From QHXM01 sp963697975 (GTDB lineage: Bacteria; Acidobacteriota; Blastocatellia; Pyrinomonadales; Pyrinomonadaceae): a stretch of DNA of 64,000 nucleotides. The position numbers were made by a program, and so were the translations under genes. Below, in pieces: positions 27,359 through 37,166 of the stretch. The stretch covers positions 2,170,001 through 2,234,000 of the forward strand of contig OY969111.1 in NCBI GenBank assembly GCA_963697975.1, written 5' to 3'. The notes under the pieces were generated by a model, which was not told the DNA's origin, did no database searches, and saw only the letters and a program-made list of their open reading frames with translations. Every line of letters begins with the position of its first letter. Position 1 is the first letter of the stretch.

Positions 27359-28753
27359 TTAGTAAGAATTCTTTTGCAGAAGATATTTTCGCGCCGCAGC
27401 GAAGAGAGCAGCGTTGAGCAGCCAGAACTCCATCCCGGATTGCCCGATGAAGACCGGATAGTTGAAAGTGCCTGCGACTGCGCCCAGACTGTAGGCCAGC
27501 ACGATGGCTCCCCAGATTGATAGCTCGCCGATGCCGCGAGTCACGGTGATCTGCAAGGCTTTTCGCAGCGCGATAATGAGCGCGGCGACATAAGCCAGAA
27601 TCAACGGTACGCCGCCATCAAGCAGCCACCCCGTCCATTGTATTTCGACATAGATGCCTGCGCGATTCGGGTCGGTGGTGTCGCCAAAGTTACCGTTCAT
27701 GATGCCCCAGCGCCCGAGGCCAGCGCCGAAAGGATATCTCGGCAACAATTCCTTGACCGTGTAATCTAAAAATACGCCACGATTCCTATAATAAACTACA
27801 TCAGGCCGCTCTTCGACGAGCGTGGACATACGCGTGGTGACGCTGTTGCCGCCGATGGCAACGGCGAAGGTGAAGCTTAAAGCAATAGACACGGCCAAGA
27901 CACTCACCAGCGAGATCAAACTGTCCCGGCGCTTTTGCCACGCAAAGAGGCTACAGAAAGCGAGCAGGCAGACTCCGGTTAGAACCATCATCGAGCGTAT
28001 CTGTGAAAGATAGATACAGACGAAGCCCACCATGATGCTGACGAGACAAGCGAAACGCGCTCCGCGCTTCCGGCTCGTGAGATAAAACCCAAGCCCCAGC
28101 AACACAGCGTAGAAGCCTGCCGTTGCCGATCCCCCCGGAACATCGGTCAGCCCCATCGGGCGAAAGACCCGCTGCCCGTTGGCTAACGTGACCTTCAGAC
28201 TATCGACGTATCCTTTATCCTGATCCGCGATAGACGACGAGAGAGACGGCTGGAAGCGTCCGGGATAATAAGTTTGCAAGACGCCGACGCCTGCGCTCAT
28301 CGTATGAAAGATGAAAATGATTAGTAAGACCCGGCGCAGGGCAGCCGCATCCAGGTTCAATTGCGGCACCCAGAAGAGCGGACCCAGGATAGCCAGATAC
28401 AATGCTATCTGCCCGATACCGGCGGCCAGAGTGCTGGTTGTCGGGTGAAAGAGCGAGAGACCGAGGACCAGCAATATCCATCCGGCAGCGTGCGCCGATG
28501 GATGCGGACGGCTTCTTCCCTTAGGCAACAGAATCAACAGGAGCAGGCTAAAGCCAAAGGCTGCGGAGCGCACATAAATCCGCAGAGGATTAAAGAAGTC
28601 AGACAACAGCGCGAGTTGACAGGCAAACTGAAAAACCACGAAGGTCTGTATCCAGCTACTTGCGCCCCAACGCTTCGGCTCTCTGGCGATAACTACGGGG
28701 ACGCGCGCCCGCGCGTTTATCTGGCTTGAAGTAGATTGCATTGAAGCAGACAT
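27359..28753 (-). CDS. Wzy/O-antigen ligase-like membrane protein
   Basis: 464 aa from the ATG at 28753, immediately after the stop of the upstream gene. There are about 10-12 hydrophobic segments and one long periplasmic loop with RYPFGAGLGRWG, resembling the Wzy_C/O-antigen polymerase and ligase superfamily. It probably polymerises or transfers the repeat unit at the periplasmic face; polymerase and ligase cannot be told apart by sequence alone. Confidence 0.8.
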   Translation of the reverse strand: MSASMQSTSSQINARARVPVVIAREPKRWGASSWIQTFVVFQFACQLALLSDFFNPLRIYVRSAAFGFSLLLLILLPKGRSRPHPSAHAAGWILLVLGLSLFHPTTSTLAAGIGQIALYLAILGPLFWVPQLNLDAAALRRVLLIIFIFHTMSAGVGVLQTYYPGRFQPSLSSSIADQDKGYVDSLKVTLANGQRVFRPMGLTDVPGGSATAGFYAVLLGLGFYLTSRKRGARFACLVSIMVGFVCIYLSQIRSMMVLTGVCLLAFCSLFAWQKRRDSLISLVSVLAVSIALSFTFAVAIGGNSVTTRMSTLVEERPDVVYYRNRGVFLDYTVKELLPRYPFGAGLGRWGIMNGNFGDTTDPNRAGIYVEIQWTGWLLDGGVPLILAYVAALIIALRKALQITVTRGIGELSIWGAIVLAYSLGAVAGTFNYPVFIGQSGMEFWLLNAALFAAARKYLLQKNSY

Positions 28754-28754
28754 T

Positions 28755-29885
28755 CTAAGTTGCAAGCGTCTCTAACAACGTCTGGCTAATCCTGTCCCAC
28801 GTGAATTCACGCGAGAAAAGTTGAGAAGCTCCATCGGACAGTGATTTTCGTCGCGCCGAGTTTGAAATCAAATCGACCACGTGATCGCCGAAGACACGGG
28901 GCGCACTAACGTCCGCGAGCAGAAATGCCTTGCCATCTTCGCGCAGGAGGAGAGCATCTGTCGCCTGCCCGCTGGTGGCGACGGTCGCGATTCCATGTTG
29001 GAGTCCGGTCATCAGCGAAGTCCGGCGCGTGGAGATGCCTTCGTCAATCGGCATCAGGTACACATCCATCGCGGCGAAGCGTTTGGAAATCTCTTCCGGC
29101 GTCAATAAGCCCTCGGCTTTCAGCGGAACGTTTCCCAGATGACGACGAGCCGCTTCCGAATCATGTCCCATGTACAGGATGAGCACATCAAGCCCGGCGG
29201 CGCGCGTCTTCTCAATCGCCTGCGAGATGTGTCCGAGGCTGCGCGTTTTCTGCAAACGACCAAAGAGTCCGAGCACTGTGGTTTGTTCCGAGATGCCTAA
29301 ACGCTCACGCGCCTCATTGCGGCTGACTGATACGCAAGGCATATTGGAACCGACGGGCAGATGTTTAATCGTTTTTCGCGGAAACCATTTGGCGAGTCGC
29401 CCGACCCAGGGTTCGGTGGCGGTGAAGATGACATCAGAGGCGCGCGCCAGACTCCACAATTGTGTTTTCAATTCCAGCGACAAGGCAGCCGACTTCCAGC
29501 CATGAACCGGCATGAACGATTCATGCACGACGATGCCGAGCTTGATTTGCGGAGACCGCCGCTTGAGTAGATTCATCGCCAGCGGCAGATACGGATTGAA
29601 CCCGTAGCGTGCGCCATAGCTGAAGGGATCATACTGCACAATCAACCAGTCGGGTTTGTCCCTGATGATTGGCTCAATCAACGAAAAGATGCTGCGCGGG
29701 CGATCATAACGAAACGCCTGCTCAACCTTGACGCATCCTAAATCCTTCGCCTCCCCGTAAGCCGTCAACACCTTGACCTCGTGCGTGCGCGACAGAGCGG
29801 TAGCGAGTTGAGCCGTATGATCGCCCACACCGCAGACCACTGGCGGAAAAGTCGCCGTGATGAAACTCAATCTGTTGATTGCCAT
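28755..29885 (-). CDS. GT4-like glycosyltransferase, RRTSLM subgroup
   Basis: 376 aa from the ATG at 29885. The N-terminus has FITATFPPVVCGVGDHT. The C-terminal domain has STRRTSLMTGLQHGIATVAT where EX7E is expected, matching the protein at 20386-21609. It is probably a sugar transferase with a divergent donor site. Confidence 0.77.
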   Translation of the reverse strand: MAINRLSFITATFPPVVCGVGDHTAQLATALSRTHEVKVLTAYGEAKDLGCVKVEQAFRYDRPRSIFSLIEPIIRDKPDWLIVQYDPFSYGARYGFNPYLPLAMNLLKRRSPQIKLGIVVHESFMPVHGWKSAALSLELKTQLWSLARASDVIFTATEPWVGRLAKWFPRKTIKHLPVGSNMPCVSVSRNEARERLGISEQTTVLGLFGRLQKTRSLGHISQAIEKTRAAGLDVLILYMGHDSEAARRHLGNVPLKAEGLLTPEEISKRFAAMDVYLMPIDEGISTRRTSLMTGLQHGIATVATSGQATDALLLREDGKAFLLADVSAPRVFGDHVVDLISNSARRKSLSDGASQLFSREFTWDRISQTLLETLAT

Positions 29886-29903
29886 GCTCAAAGCGGATTC
29901 AAA

Positions 29904-29994
29904 CAGGGATGGACAGGATAGGCAGGATAAGAGAAGGAATAGGAAATCACCGCTGCTACTTTCTTTTTCATCTTGTCTATCCTGTCCATCCCTG
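29904..29994. repeat. Inverted repeat related to the ACAGGAT family
   Basis: Perfect 17-bp arms (CAGGGATGGACAGGATA at 29904-29920 and its complement at 29978-29994) flank a 57-nt spacer. It sits between two operon genes, like the element at 26076. Confidence 0.8.
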
Positions 29995-30744
29995 CTAATT
30001 CTCTTTCCACGCCCACAGCATTCCGGCTCTATCGTATCTGAGCGCGCCGTCTGAAACCTTGAAATTCAAAGAGGTCAATCGCTCAATACACCACTGCCTG
30101 CCATCGGGGATTTCAGCCGTGTTATGCCATTCCATCACAATCGTCCGCACGTCGAGTTTCTCAAATCTGTCGTCGCTTAAGATAGGATACTCGCCGCCCT
30201 CAATATCCATCTTGAGCAGATCAATCCTCTGCGAGCCTATCTCTGTGAAGAAATCACGAACCGTCACGGGCAGCCGACCCGGCTTATCTTCCCCGGTCAG
30301 GACGGATTCATTCTCATCGTCGGTCAGAAAACTCTCGGCATTGTTATTGGAAACGGCGCTGCCGATTACCTCCACGCGGCTCTGCAACCGGTTCAGCTCA
30401 AGGTGGCGATTGAGCATATTGAGTTGCACCGGATGCGGCTCGTAAGCGATGAGCCTTGCCGTCGGATAGCTGTGTGCCAAGTGAAGGACGGAATATCCGA
30501 CGTTCGCTCCGAGATCAACGATCAACTCTGGCTCTGGCTCTGGAACGATTGCAGGTCTCAGGTAAGCCTGACTGATGAAAATCTCAAACGCCGTTCCGAG
30601 GTCGGTCGTCGGTCGGGGTCGAAGAATCAATCGCTGGCCATCTTGCAACCTCACGACGACAGGCTTCCTGCTTTTGGAAGCTCGCCAGAGTAAATATTTC
30701 AAACGGTCTGCCGGACGCAGCAAGTCACGAAGCCATTTAGCCAT
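29995..30744 (-). CDS. FkbM family methyltransferase
   Basis: 249 aa from the ATG at 30744, overlapping the end of the upstream glycosyltransferase by 8 nt. Motif I is IVDLGANVGYSVLHLA, followed by LIAYEPHP and DLLKMDIEGGEY. It is the third FkbM enzyme of the locus. The stop lies next to the inverted repeat at 29904-29994. Confidence 0.84.
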   Translation of the reverse strand: MAKWLRDLLRPADRLKYLLWRASKSRKPVVVRLQDGQRLILRPRPTTDLGTAFEIFISQAYLRPAIVPEPEPELIVDLGANVGYSVLHLAHSYPTARLIAYEPHPVQLNMLNRHLELNRLQSRVEVIGSAVSNNNAESFLTDDENESVLTGEDKPGRLPVTVRDFFTEIGSQRIDLLKMDIEGGEYPILSDDRFEKLDVRTIVMEWHNTAEIPDGRQWCIERLTSLNFKVSDGALRYDRAGMLWAWKEN

Positions 30745-31906
30745 TATCAATTCTCAAGAGCGGCTCGACCGTCACCGCACAATCAGACGGCTTCAGACAG
30801 ACATCAGCCAGAATTCCCGCCAACTGTTTTAACTGGTGCGGGACATCGCACAACTCTTTCGCTCTCGTTGGTCCGGCGGCTCCCAACTGCGCGCGCATAG
30901 TCTCGTCTTGAATCAATTGTCGCAGAGCCTCGGAGAGAGCATCCGGCTGATCGGGGGGCACTAAGATACCGCAAGAGGAATTGACGGTCTCCCGTGCTCC
31001 TCCGATGTTCGTGGTTATGACCGGCAAGCCAAAGGAGAGAGCTTCGACAAAGACATTCCCGAATGATTCAGGGCTTGTATTGGGCTGGCAATAGATGTCT
31101 GCCGAGGCGAGCAATTTCTGCATACAGGCGCGTTCGCCCGTAAAGAAGACGCGATGATTCAATCCCAATTGAGCGGCTGTCGCTTTGAGTTCTTCTAAAT
31201 ACCGCATCTCACAAGGTTGTTGCCCTGCTCCGGCTATCCAGCACACCCAGCCGGGAAGGTCGTTTAGCTTACTTAGCGCCGCAAGATGCTGCGCGTGCCC
31301 TTTCAACTCGACCATCCGGCTGAGTTGAATAATCACCACAGCATCTTCCGGCGTCTTTAGCTCGGCGCGTATCGCGGCGCGTTCAGACCTTGAGAGAGGC
31401 GGCGCTTCCAGATGGCAAACAGGATTGTAAAGAACTTCCCGTTTTAAGGTCGGATACATGTTGTGAATGGTGCTCGCTGTAAACCGGCTATTGCAGAGCG
31501 CTAGCGCAGGCATGGTCATGCGCGCCCAGCGCTCCAGCCAATGACGCCCGCGCATCGGCTCGTGAAACCAGTAAACCAGCGGCAACCTCGCAGCTTTGAC
31601 TACGGGGCCGAAGATCGCCTGCGACCACGCGGAAGTCACCAGCACGACATCGAATCTCTCGCGTTGTAAGAGATGATTCAAGGCACGTCGCGCTCGCCGG
31701 ATGCTCAACGGCTGCCTGATCCTGACCTCTCCCAAGACGGACACCGGCACACCCGTCTCCATCAACTCCCGCTTCAAGCGCCCCTCAAAGCAGACGGCAA
31801 AAGACGGCTCCATCTCCGGGCAGACGTGACGCTCACGCGCCAGCGTGACCAATGTTGACTCAACGCCGCCATACAGATTCCCGGCCTGTAGATAAAGAAC
31901 GCGCAT
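30737..31906 (-). CDS. GT4 family glycosyltransferase
   Basis: 389 aa from the ATG at 31906. The acceptor domain begins with RVLYLQAGNLYGGVEST. EX7E is E-SFGNVFV-E followed by ALSFGLPVITTNIGG. It is a typical GT4 retaining transferase; the sugar is unknown. Confidence 0.87.
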   Translation of the reverse strand: MRVLYLQAGNLYGGVESTLVTLARERHVCPEMEPSFAVCFEGRLKRELMETGVPVSVLGEVRIRQPLSIRRARRALNHLLQRERFDVVLVTSAWSQAIFGPVVKAARLPLVYWFHEPMRGRHWLERWARMTMPALALCNSRFTASTIHNMYPTLKREVLYNPVCHLEAPPLSRSERAAIRAELKTPEDAVVIIQLSRMVELKGHAQHLAALSKLNDLPGWVCWIAGAGQQPCEMRYLEELKATAAQLGLNHRVFFTGERACMQKLLASADIYCQPNTSPESFGNVFVEALSFGLPVITTNIGGARETVNSSCGILVPPDQPDALSEALRQLIQDETMRAQLGAAGPTRAKELCDVPHQLKQLAGILADVCLKPSDCAVTVEPLLRIDNG

Positions 31907-31958
31907 CAATGTGGCTTGAGCTTTACTAATAAACTTCTATCTCTGTTCGTGAGCCGAA

Positions 31959-33323
31959 TCAATAAGCCTTGACGACACCTCTACGATGAAATGAAAAGAT
32001 GTTTTTCCATTCTCGCAGTTTGCCGTGCGAGAGCTGTCCGAGCAGCGAGGCTGTTAATAATAGAAAAGTTATATCAACAAACGGGATGCGGTAACGCACC
32101 TGCACGTGGAATAAAAATCCGCCGACGATATAGCCGACCACGACTAAGCCGAGCAGCAATACCAGAAAGTGGTCGCGCACTTTGCGGCGACGCCATAATT
32201 CGACAGCCGCCAACAGAAACAGCGGAGTCGTCGCCAATAGCGACAATAAAAAAAGCGACTTGGGAAAGACCAGCGGATTCAACCAGGGCGTCCAGAAATG
32301 TTTGAATTTGTGCCACTGTAAACGCCACCACTCGGTGCTGCGGTTTTGGCGAAAATCTCGCGCTTCTTCGAGATAGACTTCCGGCGATGTTCCGCCCTGT
32401 GTTGAGTAATGAGTGACCAATCGTCCGAAGACTTCGTAATATTCCTCTTTGGTTTTGGCCTCGTACATCCGCAGATAATCAGGCGAATTGCTCATGGCAT
32501 ACATCGCCTGCCCTCCGCCCGGCGCGAGACTGAGGTCTCCATGCACCCGAAGATTGCGAACCATAAAAGGCAGCAGCAGCAGACTCACCACTCCCGTAAA
32601 ATAAGCCATGCGCTTGAGCGCCGTTGTCCACCCCACATTCCGCCACATTCGCCAGCCAATCCACAGGACTGCTATCACTAAGAAAGGCTGCAAAGTCGGG
32701 CGCGTGAGACAGGCCAGCCCTAAGGTGATTCCGCCCAGCGTCAGCCATCGTGCAGGATTTTTCAGTTGCGGCTCAGTGAGCCGCTGCAAACATGCGATGC
32801 CGGACCAGAGCAGTGCTATAAACAGTGTCTCTGTCAGAATGAAAGCACAGTAATAGATTAAGAACGGATGAAACAGAGCCAGCACGAACGCCCAGTCTCC
32901 CGCGCGCTGTCCACGCCAACGACCGGCAATCTGTGCCAGCACGAACGCCTGAAAGCATCCGATGAATGATTGCGCCAACTGAATGTGCCAGATGACGGAA
33001 TCGTTGATGGCGACAAACGGCGACAAAAAGATTGGATAGAACGGCGGGCGGATTGAGGTGAAAAAATGCGGATAATTGTCGCCCTGAAAAGCCAGCAGGC
33101 TTTGAGCATAAGCGTAATACTCTTTGCCGTCCCATCCTCCGAAGGCGACTTCCTTGTTGACGGTCAGACAATAACCGACGCGGATTAGCAGCCCGATGAG
33201 GAGTAAGATGAAGTGCCATCTTCGCCAGGCCCAGCGAAGAGGATTCGTTTCGATATTTGACGGCGCGGGGTGGGTCAACTTTAATTTTTGGAGCGCATCA
33301 CAACTGTTCGGTTGAACAGCCAT
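31959..33323 (-). CDS. GT-C type membrane glycosyltransferase (ArnT/GT39-like)
   Basis: 454 aa. About 10 hydrophobic segments follow a first lumenal loop with FGGWDGKEYYAYAQ, where the acidic residues fit the catalytic position of GT-C enzymes that use polyprenyl-phosphate sugars. It then has RPPFYPIFLSPF, as in PMT_2/GT39-like proteins. It may add a side-branch sugar at the periplasmic face. It starts 6 nt after the upstream gene. Confidence 0.76.
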   Translation of the reverse strand: MAVQPNSCDALQKLKLTHPAPSNIETNPLRWAWRRWHFILLLIGLLIRVGYCLTVNKEVAFGGWDGKEYYAYAQSLLAFQGDNYPHFFTSIRPPFYPIFLSPFVAINDSVIWHIQLAQSFIGCFQAFVLAQIAGRWRGQRAGDWAFVLALFHPFLIYYCAFILTETLFIALLWSGIACLQRLTEPQLKNPARWLTLGGITLGLACLTRPTLQPFLVIAVLWIGWRMWRNVGWTTALKRMAYFTGVVSLLLLPFMVRNLRVHGDLSLAPGGGQAMYAMSNSPDYLRMYEAKTKEEYYEVFGRLVTHYSTQGGTSPEVYLEEARDFRQNRSTEWWRLQWHKFKHFWTPWLNPLVFPKSLFLLSLLATTPLFLLAAVELWRRRKVRDHFLVLLLGLVVVGYIVGGFLFHVQVRYRIPFVDITFLLLTASLLGQLSHGKLREWKNIFSFHRRGVVKAY

Positions 33324-33329
33324 GACAAA

Positions 33330-34550
33330 TCAAACTCTTCTGACTTCCTGGTAAATCGGTATCAACTCCGTCGCCAATCTCGTCCGGTCAAAACGCTGCT
33401 CGGCGGTCAGCCTGCCTGCCGCGCCGAGTCTTGCTCGCAGTCGTGCATCCGTCGTCAGTGCGACAATCGCCCGTGCCAAAGCTTTCACATCACCCGGTTG
33501 ATGAGTAAGCGCATTGATCTTCTCTTCAACCAGTTCGGTCGCGCCTCCGGCATGGCTCGTGATAACGGCTTTGCCGCAGGCCATGCCTTCAATGATGACC
33601 AGACCGAACGGCTCAGGCTCGGTGCTGGCATGGACGACCACATCGAGCGCACGCATGGCGGAGGCGGGGCGATCAACGAAACCCGTCAGACCGATGCGGC
33701 GCGAGAGACTGAGAGTCTCAATCAGTTTTTCGATCTCCGCCTGAGAAGACTGGCTGCCGTCTGTCCGGTAAAGCTGGCCGGTTGTGATGTAGCCGCGCAC
33801 GGGCAAGTTTTCGGGAACTAGGGCCATCGCGCGCAGGAATGTGGCATGTCCTTTCCAGCGAGCCAGCGTGGCCAGAAGCCCGACGCGCACCGTGCCGGGC
33901 GCAGCCGGGGGCAATCCGGAGAGCGCATCAAGGTCCAACTCCGGCCCATCAGGTGAAAAAGTGTTGAGATCAATTCCGTTGTAGAGCGTTCGCAAAGTAA
34001 GGCGCTCTCCGCAGACCGCTCGCACATCTTCCGCCACGCTCTTCGAGTTAGTAATCGCTACAGCACAACGCTTCGCCAGCCTGCGGAGCAGGCGCGCCAT
34101 CACGGGTCTGGACTGAACGTAATCATGTATGTGCCAGATGATGGGCGTGCCCTGAGGCTTCGCCAGCGCTCCCAACACATGCATCTTGAAGCCGTTGGTG
34201 TGAATGACATCAGGCGAGAGTTGGCGAATGACGCGCCTCAACTGGCGCCTGTATGAGATAACTGAAGGAAGAGCCGCGAGCAATCTGCGGAGCAGTGTCG
34301 AGCGGCTGACACGATCGCCCGCAGGCCCACCTGCGCCCGCATCACCGAGACGCGCCAGCGGTGCGTTGAAAGGCAGCACAGTCGTCTGGACTCCGAGTTC
34401 CGCCGCTTTCATCACAAGCGGCCCATCGTCAGAGGCGACGAGGTGCAATTGCCATTCAGGTCGAGCGGCGCGCAGACTCGCCATCATGTTGAGCAGGCAA
34501 ACTTCAGCCCCGCCTAGTTGTCCCGAAGGATTCAGATAAAGAACTCTCAT
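33330..34550 (-). CDS. GT4 family glycosyltransferase
   Basis: 406 aa. The N-terminus is MRVLYLNPSGQLGGAEVCLL. EX7E is E-PFGLVII-E followed by GMACGKAVITSHAGG. It is the first glycosyltransferase after the export/kinase genes, 85 nt after the kinase stop. Confidence 0.87.
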   Translation of the reverse strand: MRVLYLNPSGQLGGAEVCLLNMMASLRAARPEWQLHLVASDDGPLVMKAAELGVQTTVLPFNAPLARLGDAGAGGPAGDRVSRSTLLRRLLAALPSVISYRRQLRRVIRQLSPDVIHTNGFKMHVLGALAKPQGTPIIWHIHDYVQSRPVMARLLRRLAKRCAVAITNSKSVAEDVRAVCGERLTLRTLYNGIDLNTFSPDGPELDLDALSGLPPAAPGTVRVGLLATLARWKGHATFLRAMALVPENLPVRGYITTGQLYRTDGSQSSQAEIEKLIETLSLSRRIGLTGFVDRPASAMRALDVVVHASTEPEPFGLVIIEGMACGKAVITSHAGGATELVEEKINALTHQPGDVKALARAIVALTTDARLRARLGAAGRLTAEQRFDRTRLATELIPIYQEVRRV

Positions 34551-34635
34551 TAAAAACTATGAGTCAAGCTTTCGGGTGATACCCCTCTGAAAGCCTGACT
34601 CAATTCAACTCGCTTTTATGATGAACTTTCGCCGA

Positions 34636-37074
34636 TTACAAACCCAGTGTGGATGCGCCGGGCGCTATTTCATCTTCGCCTTTGTCGGCTTCTTTGTTGT
34701 AGTAGCCATTCTGGTAGTAGTTCTTGTAATAGTAATCCTGCCGACTCAGATTGACGTTGTTCAGGACGACGCCGAAAATCTTGGCCCCGACCTCTTGCAG
34801 GATTCGACGGGAACGCTGAATGATGGCGCGCGCAGCTTTGCCCGCATGCACGACCAGCAATGTTCCATCAACTATCGAAGAGATCAGCACGCCGTCGGTA
34901 AAAGACGCGACGGGCGGTGAATCAATGATGATGTAGGTGAAACTCGGCTTGACGGCGGCAATCAGCCGGTGCATCTGTTCCGAGCCTAAGAGTTCGGCAG
35001 GATTCGGCGGAATCGGCCCGGCAGGAAGGATGGAGAGATTGTGCTCCCTGGTTTGTTCGATGTGACTCAGCATCTCGGCTTCGCTCAACTTGCTTGAAAG
35101 AATGGTGCTGAGACCCTGACGATTCTCTACGTCAAAGATTTTATGAAGCCGGGGACGACGCATGTCTGCGTCGATGACGAGCACGTGGGCGTTTGTTTGC
35201 GCGAGAATCTGCGCCATGTTGACGACCGTGGTGGTTTTTCCTTCAGATGGCTGGCTCGATGTGACGAGCAGAGTTTGCGGCGCGCCGCCTGCTGATGAAA
35301 GCAGCACGGAAGTTCTCAATTGACGATAAGCCTCTGCCAGCGGCGAGCGCGTATCAAAATTGTGGAGCAATACTTCGTAATTATCTGTTCCGTTTTTTTG
35401 CAGGGCGGTCTCACCTGCTGTACGCAGATGGCGACGCTTGAGGCTCTTGATCGCAGGGATGACGGCCAGCGCCGGAAGATGCAACGTCGCTTCCACCTCT
35501 TCCACCGTATGCACCGTATCGTCCAGATAATCCAGATAACGCGCCAGCGCAACACCCAGCACGAGGGCGAAGAGAAAGCCGAGCATCACACCCTGCTTGC
35601 GTCTGGGGCCAACCGGAACTTTCGGCACAGGCGCGTAGTCAACGACGTGTATGTTGTTCGGAGTTCCGGCAACGATCACGCCGTTCTCTTTGGAGCGTTG
35701 CAGCAGGCCAGCTAAGAGTTCTTTGTTGGTTTCAATCTCCTGCTGAATGATGCGGTAGTTAACGGCGGCCTCATTTTGTGTCAGCGTCTCGCCACGCTGT
35801 TTCTCAAAGGCGGCGCTCGCCGCCTGCTCACGCTGTAGAGCCTGACGGTAACGCGTCGCCAGATTCGTCGTCACCACGCTGGTGGCCTGTCCCTTCGCTT
35901 CTTTGATACGCTTTTCCAGCACAGCAATCTGCTGGTCAACCTCTTTCACTTCCGGATACTTCTCTGTGTATTCGACCAGCAGTTGCGCCCGCTTCTGTCG
36001 CAGCTTACTCAATTCCGCTTCGGCGTCGGCTGTCGCGTTGACCTTATCATCCGCTATCGCTTCGGCAGCGCCGGGCGTCTTGCTCGCGTTGTAAGCGGAC
36101 TCGGCCAGCTTGCGTTCATTTTCGGCTTCCATCAACTGCTTATTGAGTCCGGCGAGCCGATCCACCACCGTGTTCTGGTTCGCATCGAGCGAGAGAATCT
36201 GGTGTCCCTTGGCGTAGTTGAGGAGTCGTTCTTCGCCGTTGCGAATTTCGGATTGCAACTCGGCAATGCGCTTCTGTAGAAAATCGCCCGCCGTGCTGCT
36301 GGTCTCCGTCTTTCGCTCCATGTTTGAGAAGACGAAGGTGTCCGCGATAGCGTTGACGATCTTGGCGGCGACCTGCGGGTCCATGTGGCCGAATCGAACC
36401 TCGATCAGGCGCGTTTCGGGAACCTGCTTGACCGACATCCCGCCCTGAAGCATCGCCACGTAAGGAGCTAAGCGATTGACCTCAACCAGATCATCATGCG
36501 AGGTGGAAGGCGCAATCTCACCTGTCAGAGGTAATTCATCTACAGTGACTATCGTCTCCTCATCTTTTTTACCCAGCCCCACCATGCGCTTTAAGCTCTC
36601 CCACGTCGAGCGATTTTGTCTTCCCTGTGGATTGAGAAAAGCCTGATTATGCTCAAGGTCAAGAGTTTTGACGACGCGACCCAGGAGTCCGGCGCTCGTG
36701 AGAATTTGTAGCTGCGTGTTGAAGTAGGTCGGGTCTTGAAACGGAGAGTTGAGAATGACGTTGCTGCCCTTGGTCGCGCCGAGCGCAGGGTTGCCGGTCT
36801 CCAAATCGACCTGCACCCGCACCGCAGCTTCATAGACATTATCCTGACGCGCCATGTAGACGGCGGCAAGCATCGTGATAATCGCAACGATCCCGATAAT
36901 CAACCAGAGATGCTTGCGGACAGAGCGCCAGTATTCGTGCAGCCGCGAGTACCCGCTTTGTTCCAGCACCTGCTCGCCGTAATAACCGCTGTTAGGCGGA
37001 GGCGTAGCTTCCATTAAATTATCCGCGCCACGAAGAGGCGGCGCTTGTCTGATTAAATCCGTGCTCTCTTTCAT
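34636..37074 (-). CDS. Wzc-like polysaccharide co-polymerase and tyrosine autokinase
   Basis: 812 aa from the ATG at 37074, preceded by GGAG at 7 nt; longer frames lack such a site. It has an N-terminal Wzz-type domain with one TM helix, a long coiled-coil/GNVR region, a second TM, then a BY-kinase domain. Walker A is SEGKTTT (about residue 610), Walker A' is VLVIDADMRRP (about 635) and Walker B is IIIDSPP. A Tyr-rich tail (about 776-795, DYYYKNYYQNGYY) is the expected autophosphorylation cluster. It controls polymer length and works with the outer-membrane export protein encoded just upstream. Confidence 0.92.
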   Translation of the reverse strand: MKESTDLIRQAPPLRGADNLMEATPPPNSGYYGEQVLEQSGYSRLHEYWRSVRKHLWLIIGIVAIITMLAAVYMARQDNVYEAAVRVQVDLETGNPALGATKGSNVILNSPFQDPTYFNTQLQILTSAGLLGRVVKTLDLEHNQAFLNPQGRQNRSTWESLKRMVGLGKKDEETIVTVDELPLTGEIAPSTSHDDLVEVNRLAPYVAMLQGGMSVKQVPETRLIEVRFGHMDPQVAAKIVNAIADTFVFSNMERKTETSSTAGDFLQKRIAELQSEIRNGEERLLNYAKGHQILSLDANQNTVVDRLAGLNKQLMEAENERKLAESAYNASKTPGAAEAIADDKVNATADAEAELSKLRQKRAQLLVEYTEKYPEVKEVDQQIAVLEKRIKEAKGQATSVVTTNLATRYRQALQREQAASAAFEKQRGETLTQNEAAVNYRIIQQEIETNKELLAGLLQRSKENGVIVAGTPNNIHVVDYAPVPKVPVGPRRKQGVMLGFLFALVLGVALARYLDYLDDTVHTVEEVEATLHLPALAVIPAIKSLKRRHLRTAGETALQKNGTDNYEVLLHNFDTRSPLAEAYRQLRTSVLLSSAGGAPQTLLVTSSQPSEGKTTTVVNMAQILAQTNAHVLVIDADMRRPRLHKIFDVENRQGLSTILSSKLSEAEMLSHIEQTREHNLSILPAGPIPPNPAELLGSEQMHRLIAAVKPSFTYIIIDSPPVASFTDGVLISSIVDGTLLVVHAGKAARAIIQRSRRILQEVGAKIFGVVLNNVNLSRQDYYYKNYYQNGYYNKEADKGEDEIAPGASTLGL

Positions 37075-37166
37075 CTCTTCACTCCAACTTTTTTCAAACT
37101 GGAACGCAACGTTCCGAGTCTCACTCGACGCTTGAGCTGTCAAACGTTAATCCAAAGAAAGTTTTC

